A stretch of 64,000 bases of DNA from Lunularia cruciata (taxonomy: Eukaryota > Streptophyta > Marchantiopsida > Lunulariales > Lunulariaceae), in contig OX419759.1 in assembly GCA_948567375.1 (NCBI GenBank), positions 53,855,493-53,919,492 on the forward strand, read 5' to 3'. Each line of letters opens with the position of its first letter. Position 1 is the stretch's first letter. Shown here one piece after another: positions 32,301-44,843 of the stretch. A program made the position numbers and the translations under genes. The notes under the pieces are model-generated. The model was not told the DNA's origin. It worked only from the letters and a program-made list of their open reading frames with translations, and did not search any database.

Positions 32301-35300
32301 TTGATTAGTTCCAATGGGATTGAAGGCTTGACCTATGCAAGTTTGTTTCACTTGCAAGGTACGATATCTAATCGGGGTTGTAAGATTTTGGTTGATATTG
32401 GAAGTTTAGAGAATTGCATGTCTATGCAAGAAGAAAAGGAATTGGGTTTTCCTATTAAGCCAATGATTGGAAGTAGATTAATGATAGCGGATGGTAGAAA
32501 AGGTTATGCATTCCGTACCTTGCATCTTGTTACCTTTAAGATTGGGAAGGAGTATTTGGAGTGTATGAGGTTTGTAGTGGTACCTCTACACTATGATATC
32601 ATTTAAGGACTACCTTGGCTTTAACGTCATAAAGTTCAATTTGATTGGACCCGACGACAAATTCAAGTACAACACCAAGGTAGGAATTTCCGGTTAGGTT
32701 GTTTGGCACCTTTGTGTAAGATATCTAAGAATAGTCAGTCCCAAGATGAGAAGTTTGTTGGGAAGGTAGCCATAGAGCATACCTTGAAGGGAGAGAAGTC
32801 CTAAGATGGGAAGTTTGTCAGAAATGCAACCATAGAGCAAGCTTTGGAGGAAGATAAATTTATTTTCACGGTGTGGATCAAGCCGATTGCACAAGGACAA
32901 TCTGAGGAGGGCAAAGAGCCTCATCAAGCAATAATTGATCAGATAGTTCAAGAGTTTGTGGACGTGTTTCTGGATAATCTGCTGAAGGGATTACCCTCCG
33001 ATCGTGGTATGCCCTTCAAGATTGAGTTATTGCCAAGGAGTACTCCAATGAGTAGACCAATCTATTGGCTTTCACCCAAGGAGTTGGAGGAGTTGTGAGC
33101 AACATTTACGGAGTTGTTGGAGAAGGACTTCATACAACATAGTACCTCTCCTTGGGGAGCACCGGTACTATTTGTTCCAAAGAAGGATGGAGGACTTCAT
33201 TTTTGTATTGATTGTCGTGGGCTCAATAAGCAAACAATGAAGAATGGATATCCCTTGCCTCGGATTGATGACTTGCTTGATCAATTGAGTGGAGCATGAT
33301 ACTTTTCTAATCTGGATCTTCACAACATTTATTGGCAAATCCCCATTGATAGGGAAGATGTGCAAAAGACTATCTTTTGTACAAGGTGTGTGCATTTTGA
33401 GTGGAGAGTTCTACCTTTTAGACTCACTAATGTTCTAGCAGTCTTCATGGATCATATGCATTGGGTGTTGGATGGACTATTGGATTGGTACGTGGTGGTG
33501 TTCTTGGATGATATTTTAATCTATAGCAAGACAGAGGCAGAACACGTGAACCACGTATGAGAAGTCCTAAGACAACTACGACAATGGAAATTTTACTACA
33601 AGGAGTCAAAATGTGCCTTTTGGCAAAAGGAAGTTATATTCTTGGATCACAAGATCTCATCGGAGGGGATCAAGATGGAAGAGGAGAACATCAAAGCCAT
33701 TACTGATTGGCCTACTCCAAAGGATGCTACAAAAGTACGGGCATTTAATGGGTTGGCCACTTTTTACCAATGGTTCATCCATTATTATCCATTATGCTCA
33801 TATGGTTGTACCATTGATTGACCACTTGGAGAAGGACTTGAGCTTCTAGTGGACCACCAACCATGAAGAAGCATTCCAAAAGTTGAAATATGGTGTCTTC
33901 AAGACCCATTCTTCAACAGTATGATCCTCAACTACCTTGTGTGGTTGATTTTGATGCTTCTAACTTTGCAATTGGAGCCATGTTGCAATAGTAATTCCTA
34001 GATGGACTACATCCCATTGCATTTGTGTCTCACTGAATCAATATGGCTGAAAGAAACTACTTTGCTCAAGATCAAGAACAACTTGCAATGATATAGGCCA
34101 CCAAGGTATGGAGGCATTACCTCTTGGGGAAACAAGTGATCATGTGAACTGATCACAAACCATTGTTGCAGACCTTACACTTGGAATACATGAAGAGTCA
34201 ACATCATCAATGGGCAAAACAACTCCAATTGTTTGACATCAAACTTGAGTACAAACTAGGTCGGTTCCATGTCATTCCTATTGCCTTATCACGACAACCT
34301 GATTTGAAGTCTCTTTGTCTCATCACGATAGCAATTAAAATGGTGTCAATTGACTCTAAGGTCCAAAACAAGTTTTGGTTAGCTCTACAACAAGATCACT
34401 TCTTCCAAATGGTACATGGTCATCTTATAGTATGTGACAAGGAGTACAACACCTTCTCCTTCAAGGAAGGCATTTTATTCCATGAGGACTGGATCTATGT
34501 TCCAGCCAAAGGTGATCTCCAACTTATACGCCTTCAAGAAGCCCATGATTTATAAATAGTTGGTCACATGTGTGTGGACAAGACCTTGGGTACCCTCCAA
34601 CACCGATGGTGGTGGCCCAACATGACACGAGATGTTTGAGAGTTTGTCCAATCGTGTGAGAGTTTCCAATGTAACAAGGCTAGCAACCATAAGCCGAGTG
34701 GACTCCTTCAACCACTCCCCATTCCATCCACTCGATGGGAACACATGAGTTTGGATCTCATCACATCTTTGCCCAAGACAAAGCAAGGACACACAACAAT
34801 CGTGGTGTTTGTGGGTAAGCTTAGTAAGAAAATCCACTAAGCACCAACCTGATATCGTGGATGCTCCAACCTTAGTGCAAATCTATGTCAACAATGTCTT
34901 CAAGCATCATGGGATGCTACGTGTACTCATCTCCGACCATGATCCTTGATTCACCAGGAAGTTTTGGCAAGCACTCTTCCAGATACTCGGCACCAAGCTT
35001 GCTTTGTCCATAGCCTATCATCCTCAAACTGATGGACAAATAGAACATATAAATCGTACCTTGGAGGATATGTTTTGTGCCTTTGTCAATGTCCACCATA
35101 CCAATTGGGATGAATGTCTTGCAGTTGCAGAATTTGCCTACAACAATTCCAAAAAGGCAAGCTCCGGATTTGCTCTTTTCTTTCTCAATTTTGGCCAAGA
35201 TCCGCTTATTCTAAATTCTCTTCTTGCTCCTCCTCCATCTTAGGTCCCTCATACTTCAACCTTCTTGACCACTATCTCCAAATCTCTACAACAAGCTCAA

Positions 35301-35843
35301 ATCTCACCTCCTTGTTGCTCAGAATTGTCAAAAACAATATGCGGAACACCATCATTGTGATCTCACCTTTGAAGTCGGTGATAAAGTTATGTTATCCTCT
35401 ATATGTTATCCTCTAGTAATATACCCCTCCCACTTGATACCCAAGTTTTTAAACTTGCCCCTAATTGGATAGGACCCTTTGATGTCACCCAAATTGTCTC
35501 TCTTGTTGCTTATTGACTTGCCTTGCCTTGTCATATATGCATCCATCTTGTCTTTCATGTTTCCAAGTTAAAACCCTTTGTTCCTAACTCCTCTTCTTTT
35601 TCCTCTTGAGTCCAAGCTCCTCCTCTTCCTATCCCTATCAATGATCATGAGGAGTACAAATTTGATTGTATCCTTGCGCGTTGTCACATTCAACAAGGAC
35701 ACCAACAACATATGGAGTACAAGGTCCTTTGGAAAGGGTATCCCCTTCATGATGCCACATGGGAACCACTTTCTCACCTCCAGAATGCATAGACAACCAT
35801 CCAAGAGTTTGAAGCTTCAATGGCAACGAAGACATCACCAACT
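32301..35843 (+). pseudogene. Copy C pol remnant: protease, RT, RNase H, integrase, chromodomain
   Basis: Protease with ILVDIGSLENC (the catalytic DSG is changed to DIG, a broken active site) and a truncating TAA at about 32605 where A has ILGLPWL. Reverse transcriptase from about 32985 ([29 protein letters not shown]), RNase H near 34160 (LQTLHLEYMKSQHHQW) and integrase from about 34550, ending with chromodomain sequence around 35645-35840. Stops at 33096-33098, 33847-33849, 34947-34949 and 35607-35609 are at the same codons as stops in copy A. Confidence 0.88.
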
Positions 35844-35858
35844 AGCAGTGGAGGAATA
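35844..35858 (+). other. Polypurine tract of copy C
   Basis: AGCAGTGGAGGAATA immediately before the 3' LTR, two changes from copy A. Confidence 0.8.
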
Positions 35859-36274
35859 TGTAACAATATGGAGTTTAGCGACGTAGTTAGTAAGGCTAGC
35901 AAAGCAAAGAATAAGCCAAATTAGCCCAAAATATTCCAAAAGTATATAGGAAGCTTCTTGTGAAGCATCCCGACTAGCTTAACTTGCACCCCAAGAAAAT
36001 AGCTACTAGAAAGAAGCTTCTTACTAGCTTAGCTTGCACGCCAAGTAGGCGACTTCTAGAAGGAAGCTTCTTGAGAAGCTTCCTAGTTAACTTGGCTTGC
36101 ACTCTAGGAAAGCGGCTCAAGGAAGCTTCTTGAGAAGCTTCTCAAAGGCCTTGTATGCTACCTATAAATACCAAAGCCTAAGTTCATACTAGGCATTCAA
36201 AGTTTTCTCTCATTCAAGTGTCCCAATGTGAGCTTCCATTCTCCTATTTCTCTCCTTGGTCTTGGACTTTTACA
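35859..36274 (+). repeat. 3' LTR of copy C
   Basis: 416 bp, partner of 30673-31098. About 40 differences and a gap of about 12 bases in the GAAGCTTC region. Confidence 0.95.
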
Positions 36275-36279
36275 TCACA

Positions 36280-36865
36280 CTTAGTTAATATATTATGAAA
36301 TAATTACACACCAATGTTACTAATTACCATAGTAACTTAAGTTACTAGGCAAAAAGTAATGTGAATTCAAAAGTCTAAAAGAATATCCAAATTTATGGAA
36401 ATAATTCCCTAAGCATGTAGTCTTATCTTGTCCCGGCTCCTAAATCAAGGATTCTTTGACATGGACTATCTTTGGACTACAAAAGACTCCAAACCACAAA
36501 GATTTGTGAGTCCAAGAGTTCTCAACTCTCTCCTAAAAACCCAACACCTAGGAATACTATCACGTCAATACACTAGAACCAAAAATAGTGGTGCTCACTC
36601 TTCTGCCTTTCTCTATGGTAAATTCATCTCTATCTTGGCTATGACTAACTCTAGCTAACCATGGCTAATGTAGAAGCTTGCTTTAAGTCTATATAATAAT
36701 ATCTCTCAACTATTTGCAATACCAAACTAAATATCATAATAGAGCATGCATGCACCAATGGTTATTACATGCCAAGATGTTCCAAGACCGTGTTAATGAG
36801 CTATCGGACAACATGGTTGAGAGTGCTCTACAATCACCTCCTTCATTTTACACTTCTACATAAAG
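36280..36865. other. No supportable gene (36280-36865)
   Basis: AT-rich right flank of copy C; a 76-codon plus-strand open frame at 36428-36658 shows no recognised domain. Confidence 0.45.
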
Positions 36866-38600
36866 ATGAGCATCCTAACCAATGAGGAGAAGGATAAATA
36901 CTCTGGCCACTTTTACCACCTTGTGTATTTCAATGGGCATCCTAATCTACCCAAGGAGATTACAAAGTACCACAAGGCAGACAAGGAGTTTGCTCATACC
37001 AAGAAATTTGTATCGATACAATGACCTACAACAAAATCCCTATATGAAAGGAAACTATGACTAAGCCAAAGGTTCATGCTTCCAAGAAACACAAAAGAAC
37101 ACTGTCAATGATAGACGGGTCATCTCACAATATTGGAAGCCAAGACGCTCCCAGAGACAATGAGAAAATAGAAGAAAGAGTCAACCCAAGCAATCCACTC
37201 CACAAACAAGTAGAATGGAGATGTAAAATGAGGAGGTGAGACATGATGACTCCTTTACCCAGGTCTTTTTGCCAAATAGTGAAGAAGTACAAGTGGCAAC
37301 CAACAATAATGAGGCCTAGTCAACACTATCCAAAGTTGATAAGGCCATAAAGTTCTTTTTCTTAAAGAAGAAAGAGCAAGTGGAGGAAGACAAAGGTACT
37401 CCTATAGCCAAGTAGAGAAGAACTCCAATGCAAACCTTAGCCTTCATCAACTTTGTTTTAGACACATGGATAGAAGAGGCAAAGGTGTCAATCAAGGAGA
37501 ATGATATGAGGCAAGAAGGGCCCAACACAATGAGCTATGAATGCCACCCAAGCCTAGAATCATTTTTGAGAAATGAACCAATCTCCACACCGATGGAAAA
37601 GACACCAAGTGCACACCATTGGTAGAGACAAGGATAGAAGGTGCATGTAGCATGCATCCAGCCAACCCAATTGACAAACCAACATGACCATCATAGGCTC
37701 AAGCCAATAGTGGAGAATGATTGATGGAAATTGACCAAATCCTTGATCAATTGAGTACAATACAAAAGTAAGTTCATTGCATGGTTAACAATGGTCTATA
37801 TGGTGAATGTTATAGCATCTATGATGGAGATCTTGGAGGAGCTCTTGCCATTATACAAAGAATTCAGTGCAATAATCAATGTACTAGGGGTATTGGTCCG
37901 TCAACTCCATCAAATGGCACACTTGATGGCCCAAGAGAAGGCCCTTCTTTGTAACAGAGTAAATGAATCAACAGATTGGAATGCATAAAAGGATAAGGAG
38001 TTGGAGATATTTTAAAAGGATGAGAAACAACAACAAGAGCACTATAAAATGCTCTCACCCAATGGAAGGACAAATTCAACAAACTTAATCTCAAGAGTTT
38101 CTAGCAACAAAAGAAGTACAAGGATGAGATGTGGGTACAAAATCACAAACTTCAAAGCCTACAAACTAAACTCAAAAACTATCATGCCAAAATGATAATG
38201 GTAGAAACAATATACAATGTCGAGACAATAATTTGTATTTGTATCTTGAACTTGACTATAGTTTGAAATATCACCAAGAAAAAGAGGTAGAAGAAAGAAT
38301 GAAGCTACTCAACAAACAAACTAGCCTAAAGAACAAAAAAATAGAGTTGTGTGCATAAATTGGACATATGGAAACCCAATTGCTAGACTAGTTGGAAAAG
38401 ATGGCTAACAAGACTTTAAGAGTATAAAGATGAAGGATCTTTTGACCCAAATTGACTTGTTGGAATGAAATATGTATACAAATGACCAACTTGTGGTGAT
38501 GGCAATCAAACTACAAGGACATACAACCACCAAGTTTCTAGGGACCCAGGCTAGTTACAAAAAATAGTTGAAATATATCAAAAGGAGCTCATGAAACTAA
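36866..38600 (+). pseudogene. Unidentified decayed coding-like stretch
   Basis: A 52-codon open frame at 36866-37024 reads like real protein (MSILTNEEKDKYSGHFYHLV start, rich in charged residues), and Lys/Glu-rich codon patterns continue in changing frames to about 38400 (for example 37057-37239). Many stops interrupt it. It may be the remains of a transposon-encoded coiled-coil or gag-like protein, but I recognise no family. Confidence 0.25.
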
Positions 38601-39640
38601 TCCATATTTGTAGTAGAGCGAGCAGTATGTCATAGATATTGATTGTTTGTACCAATTATGCATAACCTCCTAATGACCTCATAAAAGAAATGATGGCTAG
38701 CTTTATAAAAAATGACTAAGTGTTATCTTGTAGATAAGATAGTTTAGAAATCATAATCATAGACCAAGATCCTTTGTTCCTATATTTAGTTTGTACATAA
38801 TAGTAGATCCTATGTAGAGGCCTTGTGTTAGTCAGCCTAGGTAGAAAACAACCCACTAAGGTGGCAATTGCCATGACACACCTATGCTTAAGGATTAGGT
38901 TTAAAATGTAATTAGCATTGAATGCCTTAGTAACTAGGAGATTTCTAGCCCTATGTACCTATTGGATTTCTCCATGGCCAAGTAGGAAAATGTATAAGGG
39001 GCTTAAGCCTAATGACTATTGTGTCCACTTGGTGTATCCTTTTTTTGGAGTGAAACAAGGTTTATACCATCAAGACTCTCAAGTTGATGTATACACATAC
39101 ACCAACTTGAGATTAGTATGCACTTTGTAACGGTGATTGCATGTTTATTTAAAGGAAGTGAAGAATCTTGAAACATGAGTGGAAGCATTTGAGTAAGAGA
39201 GATCATTTGTGTGGAACTAGAGTGTGCAACTCTAGGTACTTTGCAAATGTCAAGAACAATGTAGAGATAGGTGGTTGCATGCCTAGAGTATCATCGAGTA
39301 ATACTACCATGCAAGATTGAGCATCATGATCACTTCAACTCTTGTGATATGGTCTCTTCTAAAAAGGATGAACTATATGGTATGCTTGTAGTTTTCAAGG
39401 TGATTGGACCCATAGAAGATCTTGTTTTCCTCCTCAATTTGCACATTCTTGGACACTAATTATAAAGGCTCATAATGCTAACAATCACATACAAACAAAC
39501 CCTTGTGATATTGTTGCAAAGTGGTCTGCTTAATCATTAGAAAACCAATGTCAATATGTATCAATATAATTCCTCTCAAGTTCCAAAATGCATGTTAGGT
39601 TAAGGCTGATCTACTAGCTAAGGTAGTGGTAGTTCATGTT
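38601..39640. other. No supportable gene (38601-39640)
   Basis: AT-rich, short open frames only, no RNA gene seen. Confidence 0.45.
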
Positions 39641-39641
39641 A

Positions 39642-40215
39642 GGGCTAATTTCTCTATGAATACTAGTTCAAACAAGGAGTGCTTTATCTCAATGGAAATG
39701 CCTTCTCAAGAGATTTTTGTAAACACCAAGATTGTGGCAAACTAAGGTCCAAAAAAAATTGTTACAACCATTTGAATTTTCTTTTTTCTCAGACTTGATT
39801 CCCACAATTGAATCCCGTAATTCACATTGAGGCTAGTCTATCCGTGTGTATTAGTTCAAATGGAGTGGGCTTCAACTTTTTGGAATTGCCTTCTCAAGAG
39901 CTTTCTATAGACACCAAGATCATGGCAAAAATAGGTCTAGAGAATTATAACCATTTGAATTTCTCTATTTCTTGGACTTGATTCCCGAAGTGAAATTCCC
40001 AAAGTTAAATTCTTGGAGTTGAATCCCACAGTTCACATTGGGGCTGGTTTCTCCACGGATATTAGTCCAAAAAAGGTGCTCATTTCAGTAAAATTGCCTT
40101 CTCAAGAGCTTGATGTTGACACCAAGATCATGACAATTGAGGTCTAGAGATGAAGTTACAAGCATTTGAATTTGTGTGTTTCTCTAACCTTTTTTTTCTT
40201 GGACTTGATTCCCAT
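39642..40215. repeat. Degenerate 205-bp tandem repeat, three units
   Basis: Units begin with GGGCTAATTTCTCTATGAATA (39642), GGCTAGTCTATCCGTGTGTA (39831) and GGGCTGGTTTCTCCACGGATA (40042). Each goes on to TTGCCTTCTCAAGAG, CACCAAGAT.ATG, CATTTGAATTT and GGACTTGATTCCC. The second carries extra copies of a GAATCCC motif. The third breaks off near 40215. Confidence 0.8.
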
Positions 40216-43200
40216 ACTTGGGGTTTCCTTGCATGTCACTGGGTTTTTACCTACTTGCATGTCACTTTGCATCTACATGTCTATTTGCATATCACTTTGT
40301 GGATACTTGTGTTAGATTTTAAGGTTCCTTATTTAAACAATGGCGTGGCATGGCTTGCATTGGAAGGTTGTTGTTGGTTCTTTAATTTATCTAGGAGTGT
40401 GGCTGAGGAAGCTGTGTGATACCATGTACAGCTATTGAGGATGAGAATTCTGGTTGACAATCATTGAAGTATTAGAGAGATTTAGGACAACTATTGAGGA
40501 TGAGAACTTTGGTTGTTGAAGTATTATGGAGATTATGGACATCGGAGGAAGTTCTGATTATGGTGATCAAGATTTTGGGATTGAGTAAATTAGGGAATTC
40601 TTATTTTGGTGATGTGGGATTTTCAATAATTGGATTACAAATTGAGATGGAGTGCATGAGAGTGAAATGAGACTGATCAGAGAGAAGTGGAATTCAAGAG
40701 GAAGAAGTTGAGAATTTAAGAGTTCTTGCTCTAGTGGCATGGATTATTGAAGAGAGGGTTTTGGGGTTTAGTTTTTCTTGCTCGTGTTGAATTGATTGAG
40801 ATATCAAGATTTCAAGTTTTTCAAGAAGAAAAGGAATACATTTGGCAATTTGTGATAGTTAGGAAGGGGATTTAAGATCTTCAGGATCTATGGAATTCAT
40901 ATAGTCATGAAAAGTAATATATTTTATAAGTTCTTTGAGTATATCTCACATATAATAAATGTGTGAACCATGAGTATTCTAGTGCTTCTCAAATATTTTG
41001 TTTGGAATAATGAGTGTTGAGAAGTAGTTGGACTAAATTAGCAATTATATCCAAACCTACCTAAGTCTATCCAGCAAGGATTCTAGTCTTGTAGTAGTTG
41101 GAAACAAAACTCCACAACAACATGAACACAAATTGTAAGTTTTAGGGACTACCAAAACAATAACTGAACAGAATTTGGCCAAACAAAAAGGGAAGGTACA
41201 AAAGCTCTACAACAAAGTGACCTTTGTTCCAAATGTACCATTACCTCTTGGAGTCTTCTAGACTCAAACTCCAATAAGACACATCACTAGTTAGTCATAT
41301 TTTTGTAGTGTACCAAGGCTGGTGATATTACTCTCTTTTGGGAAGCAACTTTGCCCAAGAGGTTAATAATAAACAATAGATAGTGACCCTTTTATATCAT
41401 TTTCAATCATTCCCAACCTGTATCTTTAAAGGAATGACTTTTTTTTTTTTACACTATTAATTTGTCAACATTGGGTTGTCATAGTGGTTAGTCCAGCCTT
41501 ATGATAAATGCAACCAAAGTTTATTATGTATGTAAATCACCTTTGATATTCTAGCTAAATAAGAGAACTTCACCAAGACTTTAAACTTCAAGTAATAAAG
41601 CCAATATTTTTAGATGTTCTTTAAAGATGATTATTGGTATTGAATCAATAATTAAGTATAAAATAAATTAATAAATGGTGTATGCATCATATATATCATG
41701 ATAACAGTGTCATGATTGCAAAAAAAATTTTGATTCAAGTTTGTTTATTTGTAGCAATTTTTTAGGCAAACAATGTAGATATCTTGACATACTAGAAGTA
41801 AAAACGTTCAACTCATACGAGCAGTAGAAAGTATAAGAAATCCCAATACTTGTGCATTGATGCAACTTATGGTTGTTTCAAATGCAAAATAAAGAGAAAG
41901 TGAAATGTTTTTGGTGAGTGAAGTTATTATATTGGTTAACAAAAAAAATTTATATGATGTTATGAATACTATGTATAGCATGGTTAATGTTTATATCAAG
42001 AAGCCAACTATAAAGTAAAACAAGAATTTGTAAGACTAAACATAGTGGCTAAACTTATACTTCAAGGAATAGTATTATGAATAGATTGCTTAAAAGTATA
42101 TATATCTTTAAAGTATCATATATCCAATTGCTCTACTTTCCATAATCAAGGCAAATACAAGTTGTTATGACCAAAAGTAGACCACAATAAAACTAAGCAA
42201 GAGATAAAATTACTACACAAACTCCAATTTCAAGCCATAGCAAGCAATTCTTGGACAGTACTAATGAATTGATAGACAAGATTACTCCATAAATGTATCT
42301 TTGCCAATGGTGTGGATTTTTCTCTTATGAGTAAAATGAATATATAATTAATCCACATTTTGCTTATATCTCACTGCACAAACAATGGTAATTGTTAAGA
42401 ATCATGCTTAAGAAGGCATCCAAATGAATCATATAAAGGGTATTGCTAATTCTGTAAGTAATTCACATATTCTATTGGGTGGTAGGAATACTTCCTTCAG
42501 AAGAACATTTCCTTGAAATGATCTTGTAGTTATTTCAAATGCATAAGATGCACTAATCTTGTACACAAATACAACAATCAAAGAAACAAACAATAACTAG
42601 TAGGAGGCATCACTAGATATTCTATGCTTAAGCTCAAGGAAGAAAAGCAAACTTGAAGAAATACATTGTAAGTTGCACAATTTCAAGAAAGACATTGAAA
42701 TCAGGAAAATTCTAAGAGAATGGTTTTCTAAGTACTAATATTAATAAGAAATTCCATCCACATCTTGCTCATACTTTCAGAGAACTATAAAAGAAAATTT
42801 ATAATCAATTAAAATCAAGAAGAGAACCTTCAATTTCAAGAGCATGATAATATAAAGTATATTTAGAATCTAACAATTGAGTGTTCTTTTTTCTCTGTCA
42901 GATATATAACTCAAACCTCAAATTCTTTTACAAGGTCCATTCTTCTCTTGCAAAAATCATAAACTATTACGACTATTATCCATGGTCCCTTATTCCATGA
43001 GCATATTATGGTGAAGATTTTATATTCCTTATTTTCATTAATTTTTCACAAATATTTCATATTAATAATTTTCCAAAGAAAAAAATATAAGCCTGAGCTC
43101 TTTTACTTAAAATGAATCTAGACCTCATTCTTCTTTCTAATCAAAACAACAGTATTGACTATACTTTTATCTTTAATTTTCTTGTCATTGATTTTTCTTG

Positions 43201-43960
43201 ATGTATAACAGTAGCTAAATATCACTAGCTAAATATCACTCAATCTTTTCATTATATATGAATGTAATCAATTTTTGTTTTTAAAACTTGAATAGGATTC
43301 TTGACTCTAAATGCAAGACTATTTTTCTTATCTTCAGAAGCATATACATCCTTAGTATATAAATTTCTTAGATTAAAAGTTAAATAAATGTGATAATATT
43401 ACTTTATAAATATCTAATAATTATTTTAAAATTTAGGTCCGAATTCCTCTCTTAAAAATGACAGACCTAGGTAGCATTTATCCTAACATGGAATTTAAAT
43501 ATTAATTTTACCCTGTATTCTAATTTTGTTTCATCATTCCTAAAGGTCTATGAACACCTTTAAACCCTTAAGTAACATGGTTATCAGTTTATTAAAGAGA
43601 TTATTTTTATTTTTATTATTATATAATGCTAATAGGATAATGAATTATGTCCACAATAGATTATATATGAACATTATCAATAGCTAAATGACAAGCAAGA
43701 GAAATTGAGTTTCTTAACTTTATCTAGATATATATACTGCAAAAGCCAGTGTTGGTTCGTCTTCTTCATCTTCTTTTTGATTCAATAAAAGAACTGAGAC
43801 CAGGAGGAAATTGCAAAATAAAAGATTTTATATGGTACCAAAAATGTTGGAGTATATATAAGGGCTAGCTAAAGCCACATTATGGATTTCCTTGAGTTTC
43901 ACAGCTTTGTAATGTCTACCCCTCAAAGTAATTTTTTGTCTTGGAGAATAATTACATCTC
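40216..43960. other. Long AT-rich gene-poor region
   Basis: Very AT-rich with no open frame worth reporting beyond about 90 codons and no recognised element. Includes an 11-base T-run near 41444 and a direct 14-bp duplication AGCTAAATATCACT at 43213-43240. Probably old, methylated transposon debris; that is inference. Confidence 0.5.
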
Positions 43961-43962
43961 TT

Positions 43963-44014
43963 CAGATATATTTGTTGTAAATCCCTCTGGAGGGATTTAC
44001 AGCAAATATATTTG
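43963..44014. repeat. Near-perfect 25-bp inverted repeat (hairpin)
   Basis: Arms 43963-43987 and 43990-44014 pair with two mismatches around a two-base loop: AAATCCCTC TG GAGGGATTT at the centre, extended by TATATTTG.TGTA. Could be a foldback transposon remnant or a small structured RNA. Confidence 0.8.
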
Positions 44015-44411
44015 AGTTGAAGATATTAATCTGTCAAAATAAGAAACCATAATTGAGGAGTTTGTAGATTTTGGCGAAAGTTTTCTATACCTTTGAGTGA
44101 TCACTGCAGTAGAGTCTCCAACCTTGATATATCACTGATCAAGTACCAAGAAAGTGATAAAATATCCAATTCTCCATTTTTTGTATTTTACTTTTCCACT
44201 TAGGAATATCCTTATTCCAGATATGAACAATCTCAATCATAAGAGTATATATAACTTTTTATTTAGAGATTGCAAAATAAGAGGAAATAGAATAATGTTT
44301 TCCTCAAAGATGGAAAAAGTCAGTCAGTCAAATTGAAATCGGTGTCTAATCTTCCATCTCTTACACTGCCTTGGACATCTGGTGGTCAGAGAAAGCCAGA
44401 GAAAGACTTAA

Positions 44412-44843
44412 ACTGTTCCCATATTTGGCTCTCCACTTAACTGACCCCCAAGTTTGGCAAAAAGACATAACGACCCCCAAGTGCTACGTAGTCCAACGTG
44501 GCATCCATGACTTATAGTTGGCATGGAATGAGTTCATGCTGGCAACCAATATTCTGTAAGAAATTGCTATTGTCACCCAATATTTTGCTATTGCCACCCA
44601 CCCCATAAGATAGGGCGAAGATGACATACCCACCCCTCATTCATCATGCTACGTCATGAGTGACAATAGCAAAAAGTTGGGTAGCAATTCTCTCTTTTTT
44701 ATGTCTAGCCATTCTTTCGGTTGTCACATAACATTGCCACATAAGCCTGACGTGCCCTGTCAAAGCTTCTAGGGGGCTGGTTAAGTCTTTTTGGCCAAAT
44801 TGGGTCCGGCTAAGTCGAAGGGCCTGAATGCGGGGGTCGGTTC
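44412..44843. mobile_element. Foldback (MITE-like) element
   Basis: The left half is the imperfect reverse complement of the right half. Outer arms: CTTAACTGACCCCCAAGTTTGGC (split here: CTTAACTGACC and AAGTTTGGCAAAAAGAC) near 44435-44475 pair with GTCTTTTTGGCCAAATTGGG near 44785-44805. Inner arms: 44562-44597 (AATTGCTATTGTCACCC...TTTTGCTATTG) pair with 44660-44689 (CAATAGCAAAAAGTTGGG). No open frame for a transposase lies inside. Short non-coding foldbacks of this kind are usually MITEs mobilised by a transposase elsewhere. The outer limits and target duplication are approximate. Confidence 0.7.

Larger units (their letters stand above)
30673..36274 (+). mobile_element. Older Ty3/chromovirus LTR retrotransposon, copy C
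   Basis: A second full-length member of the family, 5602 bp, with LTRs at 30673-31098 and 35859-36274, primer site 31100-31111 and polypurine tract 35844-35858. The flanks read TCACT (30668-30672) and TCACA (36275-36279), four of five bases matching, consistent with a decayed target duplication. The LTRs differ at about 40 positions plus at least one gap, roughly three times copy A, and the coding region has many more stops. Confidence 0.95.
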
